A stretch of DNA of 64,000 bases from Salegentibacter flavus (GCF_900115145.1 NZ_FOVL01000008.1:94401-158400), one strand, 5' to 3'. Shown: positions 53,948 through 63,103, numbered from the stretch's first letter. Numbers and translations are program-made. Notes: generated by a model not told the origin, from the sequence alone.

Positions 53948-55093
53948 ATGTCTCCAAATTCTGCTGTAACTACCTTAAAATCCCAGCGTTATTTTGCACT
54001 GGATATTTTACGGGGAATGACTATAGCCCTTATGATTCTTGTGAATACCCCGGGTAGTTGGTCTCATATTTATGCACCATTCAGGCACGCTGCCTGGCAC
54101 GGTTTTACCCCAACCGATCTGGTTTTTCCTGCTTTCCTATTCGTCCTTGGTAATGCGATGAGCTTCAGCCTTAAAAAGTATGAGGCAAAATCAGAACAAC
54201 ATTTTCTCAAAAAAGTGTTAAAACGCTCCCTTCTTATTTTTGCAATTGGATTATTCCTGAGTGCCTTTCCGTTTGTGTATCGTACGGGAGGGGAGTTGGC
54301 CCTAAAAGACCTTAGCAATATGCGTATTATGGGGGTGCTTCAACGCATTGCTCTTTGTTACTTATCCGCCTCACTTATTATTCATTATTTTAAGCTGAAA
54401 AAATCTCTGATCATAGGTGCGATAATCCTCCTGGGTTATTGGGCGATTATGTGGTTTTTTGGCGATGCCCCCGATCCTTATGGACTTAAGACGAATGCAG
54501 CCCTTAAATTTGACCGGATGATCTTTGCAGAAGAAAATCTCTATAAGGGTTTTGGTTTCCCCTTTGATCCCGAAGGTTTATTAAGCACCCTTCCGGCTAT
54601 CGTAAATGTGATTTTTGGTTATGCTGCAGGTATTTTTATTCAAAAATCAGGAAATAATTTAAAGACCGTTTGGAAACTTGCAATCGCCGCGGTAGTTTTT
54701 ATAGGTATCGCACTGCTTTGGGATATTTATTTCCCTATAAATAAAGGGATATGGACGAGTAGTTTCGTGATGTACAGCACGGGATGGACTTTACTCCTGC
54801 TTTCAGCATTAATTGGAATTATCGAAGTCGCCGGATTTAAAAAATGGACCTATTTCTTTGAAGCCTTCGGAAAAAACCCTCTTTTTATATTTGTAATGTC
54901 GGGATTGGTGGTCATGCTAATGAACATAATTTACATTAACGGCCGTGCGTTGAAGCCTTTGTTATATGAAAAATTTTACCTTAGCTGGCTTAACGATTAT
55001 AATGCCTCCCTGTTATTTGCCATTAGTTATATGGTGCTGATGTGGCTGTTGGGATACTGGCTGGATAAGCGCAAAATATATATAAAGGTATGA
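53948..55093 (+). CDS. nagX: membrane acyltransferase, NagX/HGSNAT-like (DUF5009)
   Basis: 381-residue integral membrane protein with about 10-11 helices. The N-terminal FALDILRGMTIALMILVNTPG and HAAWHGFTPTDLVFPAFLFVLG (about 38-65) are typical of the heparan-alpha-glucosaminide N-acetyltransferase / NagX group; the His of the HAAWHG segment fits the acceptor histidine. HGSNAT moves acetyl groups from cytosolic acetyl-CoA onto glucosamine on the other side of the membrane. In this locus it might re-acetylate glucosamine ends so that GH20/GH3 enzymes can act (inference). It opens the operon with the GH3 fusion. Confidence 0.82.
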   Translation: MSPNSAVTTLKSQRYFALDILRGMTIALMILVNTPGSWSHIYAPFRHAAWHGFTPTDLVFPAFLFVLGNAMSFSLKKYEAKSEQHFLKKVLKRSLLIFAIGLFLSAFPFVYRTGGELALKDLSNMRIMGVLQRIALCYLSASLIIHYFKLKKSLIIGAIILLGYWAIMWFFGDAPDPYGLKTNAALKFDRMIFAEENLYKGFGFPFDPEGLLSTLPAIVNVIFGYAAGIFIQKSGNNLKTVWKLAIAAVVFIGIALLWDIYFPINKGIWTSSFVMYSTGWTLLLLSALIGIIEVAGFKKWTYFFEAFGKNPLFIFVMSGLVVMLMNIIYINGRALKPLLYEKFYLSWLNDYNASLLFAISYMVLMWLLGYWLDKRKIYIKV

Positions 55094-55155
55094 TGCCTTA
55101 AACCTGAAACCCAATACAAAATTGAAACTGCTTATATTTAAAAAGATCTCCGAAA

Positions 55156-58095
55156 ATGAAAATTAAAACCTCTTTATTAATAATTGCTGCTCTCTTGATA
55201 GGGGCAAATCTCCATGCCCAAGAACAAAAACCACCATTTCTTAAATATCAAAACAGCCAATGGGTAGATTCCATTATGGAAAATCTTACTCCGAATGAGC
55301 GCATCGCCCAGCTCATAATGGTTGCAGCTTATTCCAACCGGGGGCCTGAACATAAACAGGAGATTCTGAAGTCAATAAGGGAACAAAAAATCGGCGGACT
55401 CATTTTCTTCCAGGGTGATGCGAGAACCCAGGCCAATTTGATGAATGATTACCAGTTGGTTTCAGAAGTGCCTCTGCTTGGAGCCATAGATGCTGAATGG
55501 GGCCTGGGAATGAGATTGGATAACACGATAAGTTATCCTTTCCAGATGGCCCTGGGTGCTATTCAAAACGATAGTTTAATTTACGAGCTTGGGCAGGAGG
55601 TGGCCCGGCAGATAAAGAGAAGTGGACTACATCTTAATTTTGCACCTGTAGTAGATGTGAATAATAATCCTGATAATCCTGTGATCAATTTTAGATCTTT
55701 TGGGGAAAACAAGGAAAATGTGTCCCAAAAAGGGATCGCTTATATGCAGGGAATGCAGGATGCCAATTTGCTCACCACAGCAAAACACTTTCCCGGCCAC
55801 GGAGATACCGACACTGATTCCCACTATGCGCTTCCGCAGATAAATCACGCTTTTAACCGGCTGGATTCTCTGGAAATGCATCCTTTTAAAAAACTTATAG
55901 ACGCCGGAATTGGCGGCGTGATGGTCGCGCACCTGGATATACCGGCCCTGGACTCGACAGGAGTTCCTTCAACTTTATCTAAACCAATAATTACCGGAAT
56001 TCTCAAGGATAGATTAGGTTTTGAAGGATTGATTGTTACCGATGCGATGAATATGAAAGGAGTTACTGAAGGGAATGAACCCGGAATAGTTGATAAGGAT
56101 GCAATCCTGGCAGGAAATGACTTGCTGGAATTTACCGAAGATGTACCAAAAGCAATCGCTGAAATAAGAAAAGCCATAAATCAGGGGCTTATCACCCAGG
56201 CTGAAATCGATAAGCGGGTAAGGAAATTATTAGCAGTAAAACAATGGGTTGGTCTGGATCAATATGAGCCAACTCCGCTTAAAAATATAGATGAAGAGAT
56301 TAGCACCCTTGAAGCCGAATGGTTGAACCGGAAACTGGTTGAGGCCTCGCTTACCGTCCTTAAGAATGACCAAAATATAATGCCGGTAAAAGAGCTCCAG
56401 GATGTTAAGATCGCTTCGGTTTCATTTGGAGCTAAAAAAGAAACGGTTTTCCAGGAAAGTCTGAGCCTTTATACAGATGTAAAGCATTTCCAGGTGGGGC
56501 TGGACGCTAAAACTTCAGAATTAAAGAAAATATTTGAAGAGCTAAAAGCCTTTGATCTAATTATTGCCGGGATTCACGACGACAGCCGATTTCCCCGTAA
56601 TACGATGAAGTTTTCAAATTCGGTTCAAAATCTTATGGGAGAAATTTTTGAAGAACCGAACAGCATAGTTGCTTACTTTAAAAATCCTTATTCCCTAAAT
56701 AAACTTAAGGGAGTAGAAAATGCTGCTGGACTAATTCTCACTTATCAGGATAATAAAATTACACAGGAACTTGCCGCCCAGCTTATTTTTGGTGGCGTTG
56801 GAGCTAACGGAAAACTTCCGGTTAGTGTTGGTAAAAAATTCAAATCGGGGGAAGGCCTGGAGGTTGAAGGAGGGTTACGCCTAAAATACACCAGTCCTGA
56901 AGATGCCGGGATGAATTCTGAAATTCTTAATGGAGGCATAGATTCGCTGATGCAACAGGCCATGGATATGAAAGCTATTCCCGGCGGCCAGATCCTCGTT
57001 GCCAGAAAAGGGAAAGTCGTATTTCATAAAGCCTATGGCCTGCACGATTACAGCGATACCGTAAAAGTCAAGAAAACCGATTTGTACGATCTTGCATCGG
57101 TGACCAAGATATCTTCGGCCTTGCCTGCTATTATGAAGCTTGCAGATGAAGGAAAATTTGATCTGGATGCCGGGATAGATACTTATCTGCCTTTTTTTAG
57201 AAACTCCAATAAGGCCGGAGTTCCGTTTAGGGAGATCCTGGCGCACCAGGCTCGTTTTAAACCCTGGATCGCTTACTGGAAAAACACCCTCCGCAAGAAC
57301 GGCAGCTATAGATGGAATACTTTTAAAAAAGATTCTTCAGCCAGGTATCCTGTGAAAGTGAGTGAAAATTTATGGTTGCACCGCAGGTATCAGAAGAAAA
57401 TGTTCAGGGCGATAAAAAAATCTGAACTTGAAGAAGAAGCAAAATATAAATATTCGGGCCTGGCCTTTTATCTTCTGCCAACTATAGTAGAAGAAATTAC
57501 CGGAGAGGATTTTCGAAGTTATATAAATGAAAATTTTTATGATAAACTGGGAGCAACAACTTTGACTTATAATCCTTCAGAAGAATTTAATTCAGCCAGT
57601 ATCGTACCTACAGAGCACGATTATTTTTTTAGGCATAAACCTATAAAAGGAATGGTTCACGATGAAGGCGCTGTGATGATGGGCGGAATATCGGCCAACG
57701 CCGGACTTTTCTCTACTGCTAATGATCTTGCCAAGCTCATGCAGATGTATTTGAATATGGGCGAATACGCCGGAGTGCGTTATATAGAAGAAGACACCTT
57801 TAAGGAATGGACCAAAACCCAGTTTCCTGAAAATGATAATCACCGGGGCCTGGGATTTGATAAACCATATCTTGAATATAAAGGAGAAAGCAGCAACACG
57901 GCAAAAGATGCCAGTAAGGCCAGCTTTGGCCACACAGGTTTCACAGGGATAATGGCCTGGATGGACCCTGAAGAAGACCTGCTTTACCTTTTTCTTTCCA
58001 ACCGCGTTTTGCCTACCCGTGGTAATACGAGATTATACAGTTTAAATACCAGAACAAATATTCAACAGGTACTTTATGACGCCATAGAGGAATAA
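55156..58095 (+). CDS. GH3 (NagZ-type) beta-N-acetylglucosaminidase fused to a serine hydrolase (beta-lactamase family)
   Basis: 979 residues: signal peptide (1-21); GH3 TIM barrel (about 30-370) with KHFPGHGDTDTDSH near 211, the His-Asp loop that marks NagZ-type enzymes, and VTDAMNMKGV with the nucleophile Asp near 297; a GH3 C-terminal-like domain (about 390-580); then a class C-type beta-lactamase/DD-peptidase domain (about 600-975) with SxxK in ASVTK (near 647), YSG near 765 and HTG near 925. It would remove GlcNAc from muropeptides outside the cytoplasm and also hydrolyse a peptide or ester bond. 62 bp after nagX. Confidence 0.92.
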   Translation: MKIKTSLLIIAALLIGANLHAQEQKPPFLKYQNSQWVDSIMENLTPNERIAQLIMVAAYSNRGPEHKQEILKSIREQKIGGLIFFQGDARTQANLMNDYQLVSEVPLLGAIDAEWGLGMRLDNTISYPFQMALGAIQNDSLIYELGQEVARQIKRSGLHLNFAPVVDVNNNPDNPVINFRSFGENKENVSQKGIAYMQGMQDANLLTTAKHFPGHGDTDTDSHYALPQINHAFNRLDSLEMHPFKKLIDAGIGGVMVAHLDIPALDSTGVPSTLSKPIITGILKDRLGFEGLIVTDAMNMKGVTEGNEPGIVDKDAILAGNDLLEFTEDVPKAIAEIRKAINQGLITQAEIDKRVRKLLAVKQWVGLDQYEPTPLKNIDEEISTLEAEWLNRKLVEASLTVLKNDQNIMPVKELQDVKIASVSFGAKKETVFQESLSLYTDVKHFQVGLDAKTSELKKIFEELKAFDLIIAGIHDDSRFPRNTMKFSNSVQNLMGEIFEEPNSIVAYFKNPYSLNKLKGVENAAGLILTYQDNKITQELAAQLIFGGVGANGKLPVSVGKKFKSGEGLEVEGGLRLKYTSPEDAGMNSEILNGGIDSLMQQAMDMKAIPGGQILVARKGKVVFHKAYGLHDYSDTVKVKKTDLYDLASVTKISSALPAIMKLADEGKFDLDAGIDTYLPFFRNSNKAGVPFREILAHQARFKPWIAYWKNTLRKNGSYRWNTFKKDSSARYPVKVSENLWLHRRYQKKMFRAIKKSELEEEAKYKYSGLAFYLLPTIVEEITGEDFRSYINENFYDKLGATTLTYNPSEEFNSASIVPTEHDYFFRHKPIKGMVHDEGAVMMGGISANAGLFSTANDLAKLMQMYLNMGEYAGVRYIEEDTFKEWTKTQFPENDNHRGLGFDKPYLEYKGESSNTAKDASKASFGHTGFTGIMAWMDPEEDLLYLFLSNRVLPTRGNTRLYSLNTRTNIQQVLYDAIEE

Positions 58096-58217
58096 TAATA
58101 TTTTATGGTTTTTACCGTAAATGCTTAGCTTTTTAAGAATAGGATTACCAAAATCGGGTATAGGTCTCAAGGAAATATTATATTTGAATGAATTTCTCTT
58201 AAGCCCTCTTGATCTAT

Positions 58218-60626
58218 ATGAAGAAAAACTACGCTTATTTTCTGCTTACCCTACTTTTTATTATTACCACTCAGGCCTTTTCACAGCACTCCGTTCGCGG
58301 AAAGTTGATCGATGAAAACCTTCAACCTGTGGCCTTCGCCAATGTTATTTTGCTTAGCGCCCAGGATTCGGTTAGTGTTTATAAAGGAACGGTTTCAGAA
58401 GAAAATGGAGCCTTTGAATTTCAGAATGTCAATGAGGATAAATACCTGCTGAAAACCAGTTTTGTAGGTTTTGAGGATCACCATGAAATAATTGATGTTT
58501 CTAAAGATCTTGATCTTTACCGAATTGAAATTAGAGTTTCTTCTTCTGAACTTGATGAGGTTACCATACAGGCCAGGAAGCCTACAATTACCCGCAGCAT
58601 AGACCGGATAACCTTTGACGTGGAAAATTCTACGCTTTCCAGCGGAAATTCCTGGGATGTTCTCAAACAAACTCCCGGGGTTATTATAAACCAGGGCCAG
58701 CTTCAGGTCAGAAACGGTGGAGTTACGGTTTATATTAACGATAGAAAGGTGCAGCTCACCGCTGATGAACTTACCACTTTGCTTCAGAGTTATTCCGCAG
58801 AGAATTTAAAATCGGTGGAGGTGATCACTAATCCGCCGGCAAGATACGATGCCGAAGGTGGCGCAATTATTAATATTAATACCACCAAAGCCCTGAATCC
58901 AGGTTATAAAGGAAGCCTTGAAGGTAATTACACCCAGGGGATAGTTCCTAAATATCAAATTGGAACCAGTCATTACTGGAAAGGAGAAAAGCTTAATTTC
59001 TTTGCCAATTATAGTTTTAGTCCGCGAAAAGAGATTAAAAGGGATGATAGCTATATTAATTTTATAAGTCCACTGAATGCCGGAAATTCCCATTGGGAAA
59101 CCGATTTTGAACGCGTTACCCGTTCCCGGGCTCATAATGCCAATGTGATGTTGGATTATGATTTTGATGAAAAGAACAGACTGAGTTTTTCCTCTAACCT
59201 GATGGTTTCTCCCAACAAGACTTTTGATAACCGCGTTAACACTGAAATAGAAAATGCTCAGCAGCGGCTTCAAAGTTCCTTATTTACGGAGAGTGAACTG
59301 GAAAATGACGAAAGCAATATTGCCTTAAACCTGGGCTACACCCATAGTATGGATAATGGGGGAAGTTTTTCTTCAAACCTTCATTATACCAGGTTTGATC
59401 AGGACCGGATGCAAATGGTGGAAACCGATTATTTTAATGCTGCCGGAGATCCTTTTCAAACCATATCTTTTAACACAGATGCCGCTCAGGAGATCGATAT
59501 TGTGACAGCGCAAATCGATTTCAACAGTCCTTTGGGAAGTACAAATTTTGATGCCGGAGCGAAACTCTCGACTATAAATTCCAGCAGCGGAATCGATTTT
59601 TCTAATGCCGAAAGCCTGGAAGATCTTTATGAAAATCTTTCAGATGATTTCCGTTATGACGAAATGGTCTATGCCGCCTATGCCAATATCTCCAAAGACT
59701 GGGAAAGCTGGAGTATACAGGCCGGTTTACGCGGAGAATACACCGATCTGGAAGGGCATTCCCTGTCTATGGATGAAGTGAATTCTCAAGAATATTTTGA
59801 ATTGTTTCCTACGGCTTACCTGCAGTATCGCGCATCAGACGATCATAGCTTTACTCTGGATTACAGCAGGAGAATAGAGCGACCAAGGTATGAAAGCCTA
59901 AACCCTTTCAGGTATTTCCTGAATGAAAATGATTTCAACGCCGGGAACCCCAATTTAAAAGCAGCGATAAGCGATAATTTTAACCTGAATTACACGCTTA
60001 AAGGCTCGTACTTCTTTGATGTATATTACCGTGACTATGGCAATTCACCTGCCACGCTCGCTTTTCAGAATAACGACAGGCAATTTATAAGAAGGGTGAG
60101 TATGAATTTGCTGGAAGATAAAACCTATGGGCTGGATATTACTCATGTGAGAATGTTAACCGATTGGTGGTATGCCCAATTATATGCTTCTATTTTTCAC
60201 GAAGAGAACCGTTTTGCCGCCCTGGAGAGTGAGATAGAAACCCACACCAATGAAGTTGACGGAGTGCTTGCCCAACTCTATAACAGCTTTACGCTTACAA
60301 AAGACGGTAGCTTAACAGGGACCCTTACTTATTTATATGTTTCAGATTATATGTCTGGATCTTATAATTTTGAACCTTTTTCCACTTTAAGCATCGGTCT
60401 TCGGAAAACGCTTTGGAATAACCGAGCCGAGCTAAGCCTGAATGTGAATGATATTTTCGATCAAACCAACACCAGGCTAACTTCCCGCTATGCCAATCAG
60501 GATAATTCCTTTTTTGCCAGAGAAGAAATGCGCTATGTGAGACTTGGTTTCAAATATAACTTCGGAAATTTCAGACTGGAAGATAACCAGCGTAGCATTG
60601 AGGCCGCGGAACGTGACAGGCTGTAA
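58218..60626 (+). CDS. TonB-dependent receptor-type outer-membrane beta-barrel protein
   Basis: 802 residues: signal peptide (1-22, TQAFSQ), a carboxypeptidase-regulatory-like beta-sandwich (about 25-105, VRGKLIDENLQPVAFANV), a plug-like region with VLKQTPGVIINQGQLQVR and VITNPPARYDAEGG, and a C-terminal barrel (about 215-790) of the OMP_b-brl_3 type, ending FKYNFG before a short tail. The ATG at 58218 gives a proper signal peptide; an upstream TTG adds three residues. No SusD partner is present. As last gene after the GH3 fusion it may import muropeptide fragments or act in signalling. Confidence 0.85.
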   Translation: MKKNYAYFLLTLLFIITTQAFSQHSVRGKLIDENLQPVAFANVILLSAQDSVSVYKGTVSEENGAFEFQNVNEDKYLLKTSFVGFEDHHEIIDVSKDLDLYRIEIRVSSSELDEVTIQARKPTITRSIDRITFDVENSTLSSGNSWDVLKQTPGVIINQGQLQVRNGGVTVYINDRKVQLTADELTTLLQSYSAENLKSVEVITNPPARYDAEGGAIININTTKALNPGYKGSLEGNYTQGIVPKYQIGTSHYWKGEKLNFFANYSFSPRKEIKRDDSYINFISPLNAGNSHWETDFERVTRSRAHNANVMLDYDFDEKNRLSFSSNLMVSPNKTFDNRVNTEIENAQQRLQSSLFTESELENDESNIALNLGYTHSMDNGGSFSSNLHYTRFDQDRMQMVETDYFNAAGDPFQTISFNTDAAQEIDIVTAQIDFNSPLGSTNFDAGAKLSTINSSSGIDFSNAESLEDLYENLSDDFRYDEMVYAAYANISKDWESWSIQAGLRGEYTDLEGHSLSMDEVNSQEYFELFPTAYLQYRASDDHSFTLDYSRRIERPRYESLNPFRYFLNENDFNAGNPNLKAAISDNFNLNYTLKGSYFFDVYYRDYGNSPATLAFQNNDRQFIRRVSMNLLEDKTYGLDITHVRMLTDWWYAQLYASIFHEENRFAALESEIETHTNEVDGVLAQLYNSFTLTKDGSLTGTLTYLYVSDYMSGSYNFEPFSTLSIGLRKTLWNNRAELSLNVNDIFDQTNTRLTSRYANQDNSFFAREEMRYVRLGFKYNFGNFRLEDNQRSIEAAERDRL

Positions 60627-60628
60627 TT

Positions 60629-60708
60629 GGCCCCCTAACCCCGAAGGGGGAATTCTATACACTCTAAATGTTACTTAACTCCCCACTTCAGAAGAGTTGG
60701 GGTGGGCC
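60629..60708. repeat. 80-bp flavobacterial intergenic repeat (MITE/REP-like)
   Basis: Begins GGCCCCCTAACCCC-GAAGGGGG and ends AGTTGGGGTGGGCC; the two ends are imperfect inverted repeats (GGCCC..AACCCC / GGGGT..GGGCC). The GC-rich start is itself a hairpin (CCCCCTAACCCCGAAGGGGG). I recall this sequence type from many flavobacterial intergenic regions. It fills the space between the barrel gene and the dusB promoter. Confidence 0.6.
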
Positions 60709-60719
60709 TTCTTTTTTTG

Positions 60720-60727
60720 TATTTTTG
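60720..60727 (+). promoter_or_regulatory. -7 promoter element of dusB
   Basis: TATTTTTG matches TAnnTTTG, 18 bp before the GTG start and just after the 60629-60708 repeat, which would supply the upstream promoter region. Confidence 0.45.
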
Positions 60728-60745
60728 CAGCCCAAATAAACCAAT

Positions 60746-61738
60746 GTGGCTAAAATAGGAAACATAGATGTAGGAGACTTCCCGTTGCTGCTGGCACCGA
60801 TGGAAGACGTGAGCGACCCGCCATTCAGGGCACTTTGCAAAGAGCAGGGCGCCGATGTGGTTTTTACTGAATTTATCTCTTCTGAAGGGCTTATTCGCGA
60901 TGCGGCGAAAAGCACGATGAAGCTCGATATCTACGAGAAAGAACGCCCGGTGGGCATACAGATTTTTGGTGCTAACCTGGAATCTATGCTTCGGTCTGTG
61001 GAAATAGTAGAGAAATCCAACCCGGATATTATAGATATTAACTTTGGCTGTCCCGTGAAAAAGGTGGTTTCCAAAGGCGCCGGTGCCGGTATTCTAAAAG
61101 ATATAGACCTTATGGTCTCGCTAACCAAGGCTATGGTAGAACACACTCATTTGCCCGTAACCGTGAAAACCCGTCTGGGTTGGGACAACGATTCCATTAA
61201 GATCGTTGAGGTTGCAGAGCGGCTTCAGGATGTGGGCTGCCAGGCTATTTCCATTCACGGGCGTACCCGCGTGCAGATGTACAAAGGCGAAGCCGACTGG
61301 AAACCTATCGCAGAGGTGAAGAACAATTCCAGAATGCACATTCCTGTTTTTGGAAACGGCGATGTTGATTCTCCGGAAAAAGCGATGGAAATGCGTGATC
61401 AATTCGGACTGGATGGCGCTATGATTGGCCGTGCAAGTATAGGTTATCCCTGGTTTTTCAGAGAAGTAAAGCACTTCTTTAAAACTGGAGAACATATGGC
61501 CCCTCCAACTCTGGAAGAGCGGGTGGAAGCGGCACGACGACACCTACAAATGGCTATCGACTGGAAAGGGGAGAAGCTTGGGGTTTTTGAAACCCGCCGG
61601 CATTATACCAATTACTTTAAGGGAATTCCGCACTTCAAGGAATTCCGGATGAAAATGGTGACCAGCGATGATGCCGCCGATGTTTTCGCGGCTTTTGATG
61701 AGGTGGAAAAAGAATTTGCCGGGTACCAGTTTGTCTAA
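60746..61738 (+). CDS. dusB: tRNA-dihydrouridine synthase
   Basis: FMN enzyme reducing uridines in the tRNA D-loop. 330 residues with PMEDVSDPPFRALC (about 16-29), the catalytic Cys in INFGCPVKKV (near 98), TVKTRLGW (near 142) and SIHGRTRVQMYKG (near 172). The start codon is GTG; the overlapping ATG two bases upstream is out of frame and stops at once. Single gene. Confidence 0.92.
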   Translation: MAKIGNIDVGDFPLLLAPMEDVSDPPFRALCKEQGADVVFTEFISSEGLIRDAAKSTMKLDIYEKERPVGIQIFGANLESMLRSVEIVEKSNPDIIDINFGCPVKKVVSKGAGAGILKDIDLMVSLTKAMVEHTHLPVTVKTRLGWDNDSIKIVEVAERLQDVGCQAISIHGRTRVQMYKGEADWKPIAEVKNNSRMHIPVFGNGDVDSPEKAMEMRDQFGLDGAMIGRASIGYPWFFREVKHFFKTGEHMAPPTLEERVEAARRHLQMAIDWKGEKLGVFETRRHYTNYFKGIPHFKEFRMKMVTSDDAADVFAAFDEVEKEFAGYQFV

Positions 61739-61813
61739 GATTCCCTGGGATATCTCAAATTAAGATCTTTCTCGAATGAGATCCTGAGTCAAGCTCATGA
61801 TGAATTCACCGTC

Positions 61814-61834
61814 ATCCCGGACGTGATCCGGGAT
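61814..61834. repeat. REP-like palindrome
   Basis: ATCCCGGA-CGTGA-TCCGGGAT, a perfect 8-bp stem, within a stretch (about 61773-61850) containing GAGATCCTGAGTCAAGCTCA and GTCATCCCGGACGTGATCCG, which resembles repetitive intergenic elements seen in many bacteria. Confidence 0.55.
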
Positions 61835-61864
61835 CTCACGATTCACGATTGCTTTTTCATTAAA

Positions 61865-61893
61865 TTCTGCAAGGGTTCCAAACCCTTGCAGAA
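61865..61893. terminator. long hairpin directly after the LolC/E-type gene
   Basis: Perfect 13-bp inverted repeat TTCTGCAAGGGTT / AACCCTTGCAGAA with a 3-nt loop, touching the stop codon of the minus-strand permease gene. On the minus strand it is followed by TTAATGAAAAA-type DNA and no real T run, so it may be a processing/stability hairpin or a repeat element rather than a classical terminator. Confidence 0.55.
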
Positions 61894-63102
61894 TTAAGTG
61901 CTTTGCAATGCTTTCTTACTTCTTCCCGCGGCAATATACGAAGCTCCAAAACCTAAAATTCCAATTGTAAAGAAGACAATAAGAATATTTTCAAGCTTAA
62001 CAGCCACCGGATAAGGCAGGCTGGGGGTGATCATCACCAATTCGTATTGCAGTTGGAGGTAAACAATAATTATTGCGAAAAGTAAGCCTAAAACCCCGCC
62101 GAGAATAGTCATTAACATTCCCTGGGTAAAGAAAATCTGTTTTATCTGAGATGCGCTGGCGCCAAGGCTGTAAAGAGTTTTGATATTTTCCCGCTTGTCC
62201 AGGATCACCATAATAATAGACCCCACGACATTAAAAAGCGCAATGATAAGTACGAGGGTGAAGATGAGATAAACCGCCAGGTTTTCGGTATTCAGCATCT
62301 TATAGAGAGTTTCGTTTAGTTGAGCCCTGTTTTTCAGAATCACCTCGTCCTCAAAAACCGATGTAATCTCGCTGCTTATATCAGACGGATTGATTCCGGG
62401 TTTTAATTTAATTTCAACCGCTGTATAAGTATCCTCATCGAGGTCTAACAGATTTTTTGCAAGACCCAGATTGGCAAAAACATATTTCCCATCCAATTCT
62501 TCATTAATGCTGTAGATTCCGCTTGTGATAACTTGTTGCCTGTTAAAGGCAGCATCGGGGCTGGTAAGACTTACCTGACCTTTTCCGGGTTTTGGGACCC
62601 AGAGTTTCAGCAGGGTTTGATAATTAAAAACGCTAAGCCCTAATTTTCTGGAAATCGTATTACCCACCACCACCTGTGCCTCGCTATCGGTTAACCAGCT
62701 TCCGTTCACGATCGCGCTATCTATTTGGTTCACCAGGCGGTAATTTTTATCAACTCCTTTAATATATGCCCAGTCGTTCTTTTCACGATAATCCAGAAAA
62801 ACCCGTTCCTCAATAACTTTGGTGAAATTGGCTATGCCTTCAATTTCTGAAAGCCTTCCTCCCTGATCTTCATCAAAATGAAATGTTTTTCCGCTTTCGG
62901 GAAGCACCTTTAGGTCAGGGTCAAAATCATTGGAAAACTGAAGGCTGAAATCCTTCAATCCGGCAAAACCGGAGAGTACTATAAATAAAGAAAAAGCTCC
63001 TGCAAACACCCCAATAGCCGCAATTATTGTGATGATATTTATCGCGTTGTTGCTGCTTTTGGTAAAAAGATAGCGCTTGGCGATGTAGAGCGGAAACTTC
63101 AA
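61894..63102 (-). CDS. FtsX-like ABC transporter permease (LolC/LolE type)
   Basis: 402 residues with the MacB/LolCE layout: N-terminal membrane helix (about 20-45), large periplasmic domain (about 46-260), then three helices (about 265-300, 320-350 and 365-395) forming the FtsX domain. The start MKFPLYIAKRYLFTKSSNNAINIIT is typical of lipoprotein-releasing permeases. It would extract lipoproteins from the inner membrane together with an ATPase encoded elsewhere. It starts 1 bp after rbfA, a common pair in Bacteroidota. Confidence 0.88.
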   Translation of the reverse strand: MKFPLYIAKRYLFTKSSNNAINIITIIAAIGVFAGAFSLFIVLSGFAGLKDFSLQFSNDFDPDLKVLPESGKTFHFDEDQGGRLSEIEGIANFTKVIEERVFLDYREKNDWAYIKGVDKNYRLVNQIDSAIVNGSWLTDSEAQVVVGNTISRKLGLSVFNYQTLLKLWVPKPGKGQVSLTSPDAAFNRQQVITSGIYSINEELDGKYVFANLGLAKNLLDLDEDTYTAVEIKLKPGINPSDISSEITSVFEDEVILKNRAQLNETLYKMLNTENLAVYLIFTLVLIIALFNVVGSIIMVILDKRENIKTLYSLGASASQIKQIFFTQGMLMTILGGVLGLLFAIIIVYLQLQYELVMITPSLPYPVAVKLENILIVFFTIGILGFGASYIAAGRSKKALQST

Positions 63103-63103
63103 A

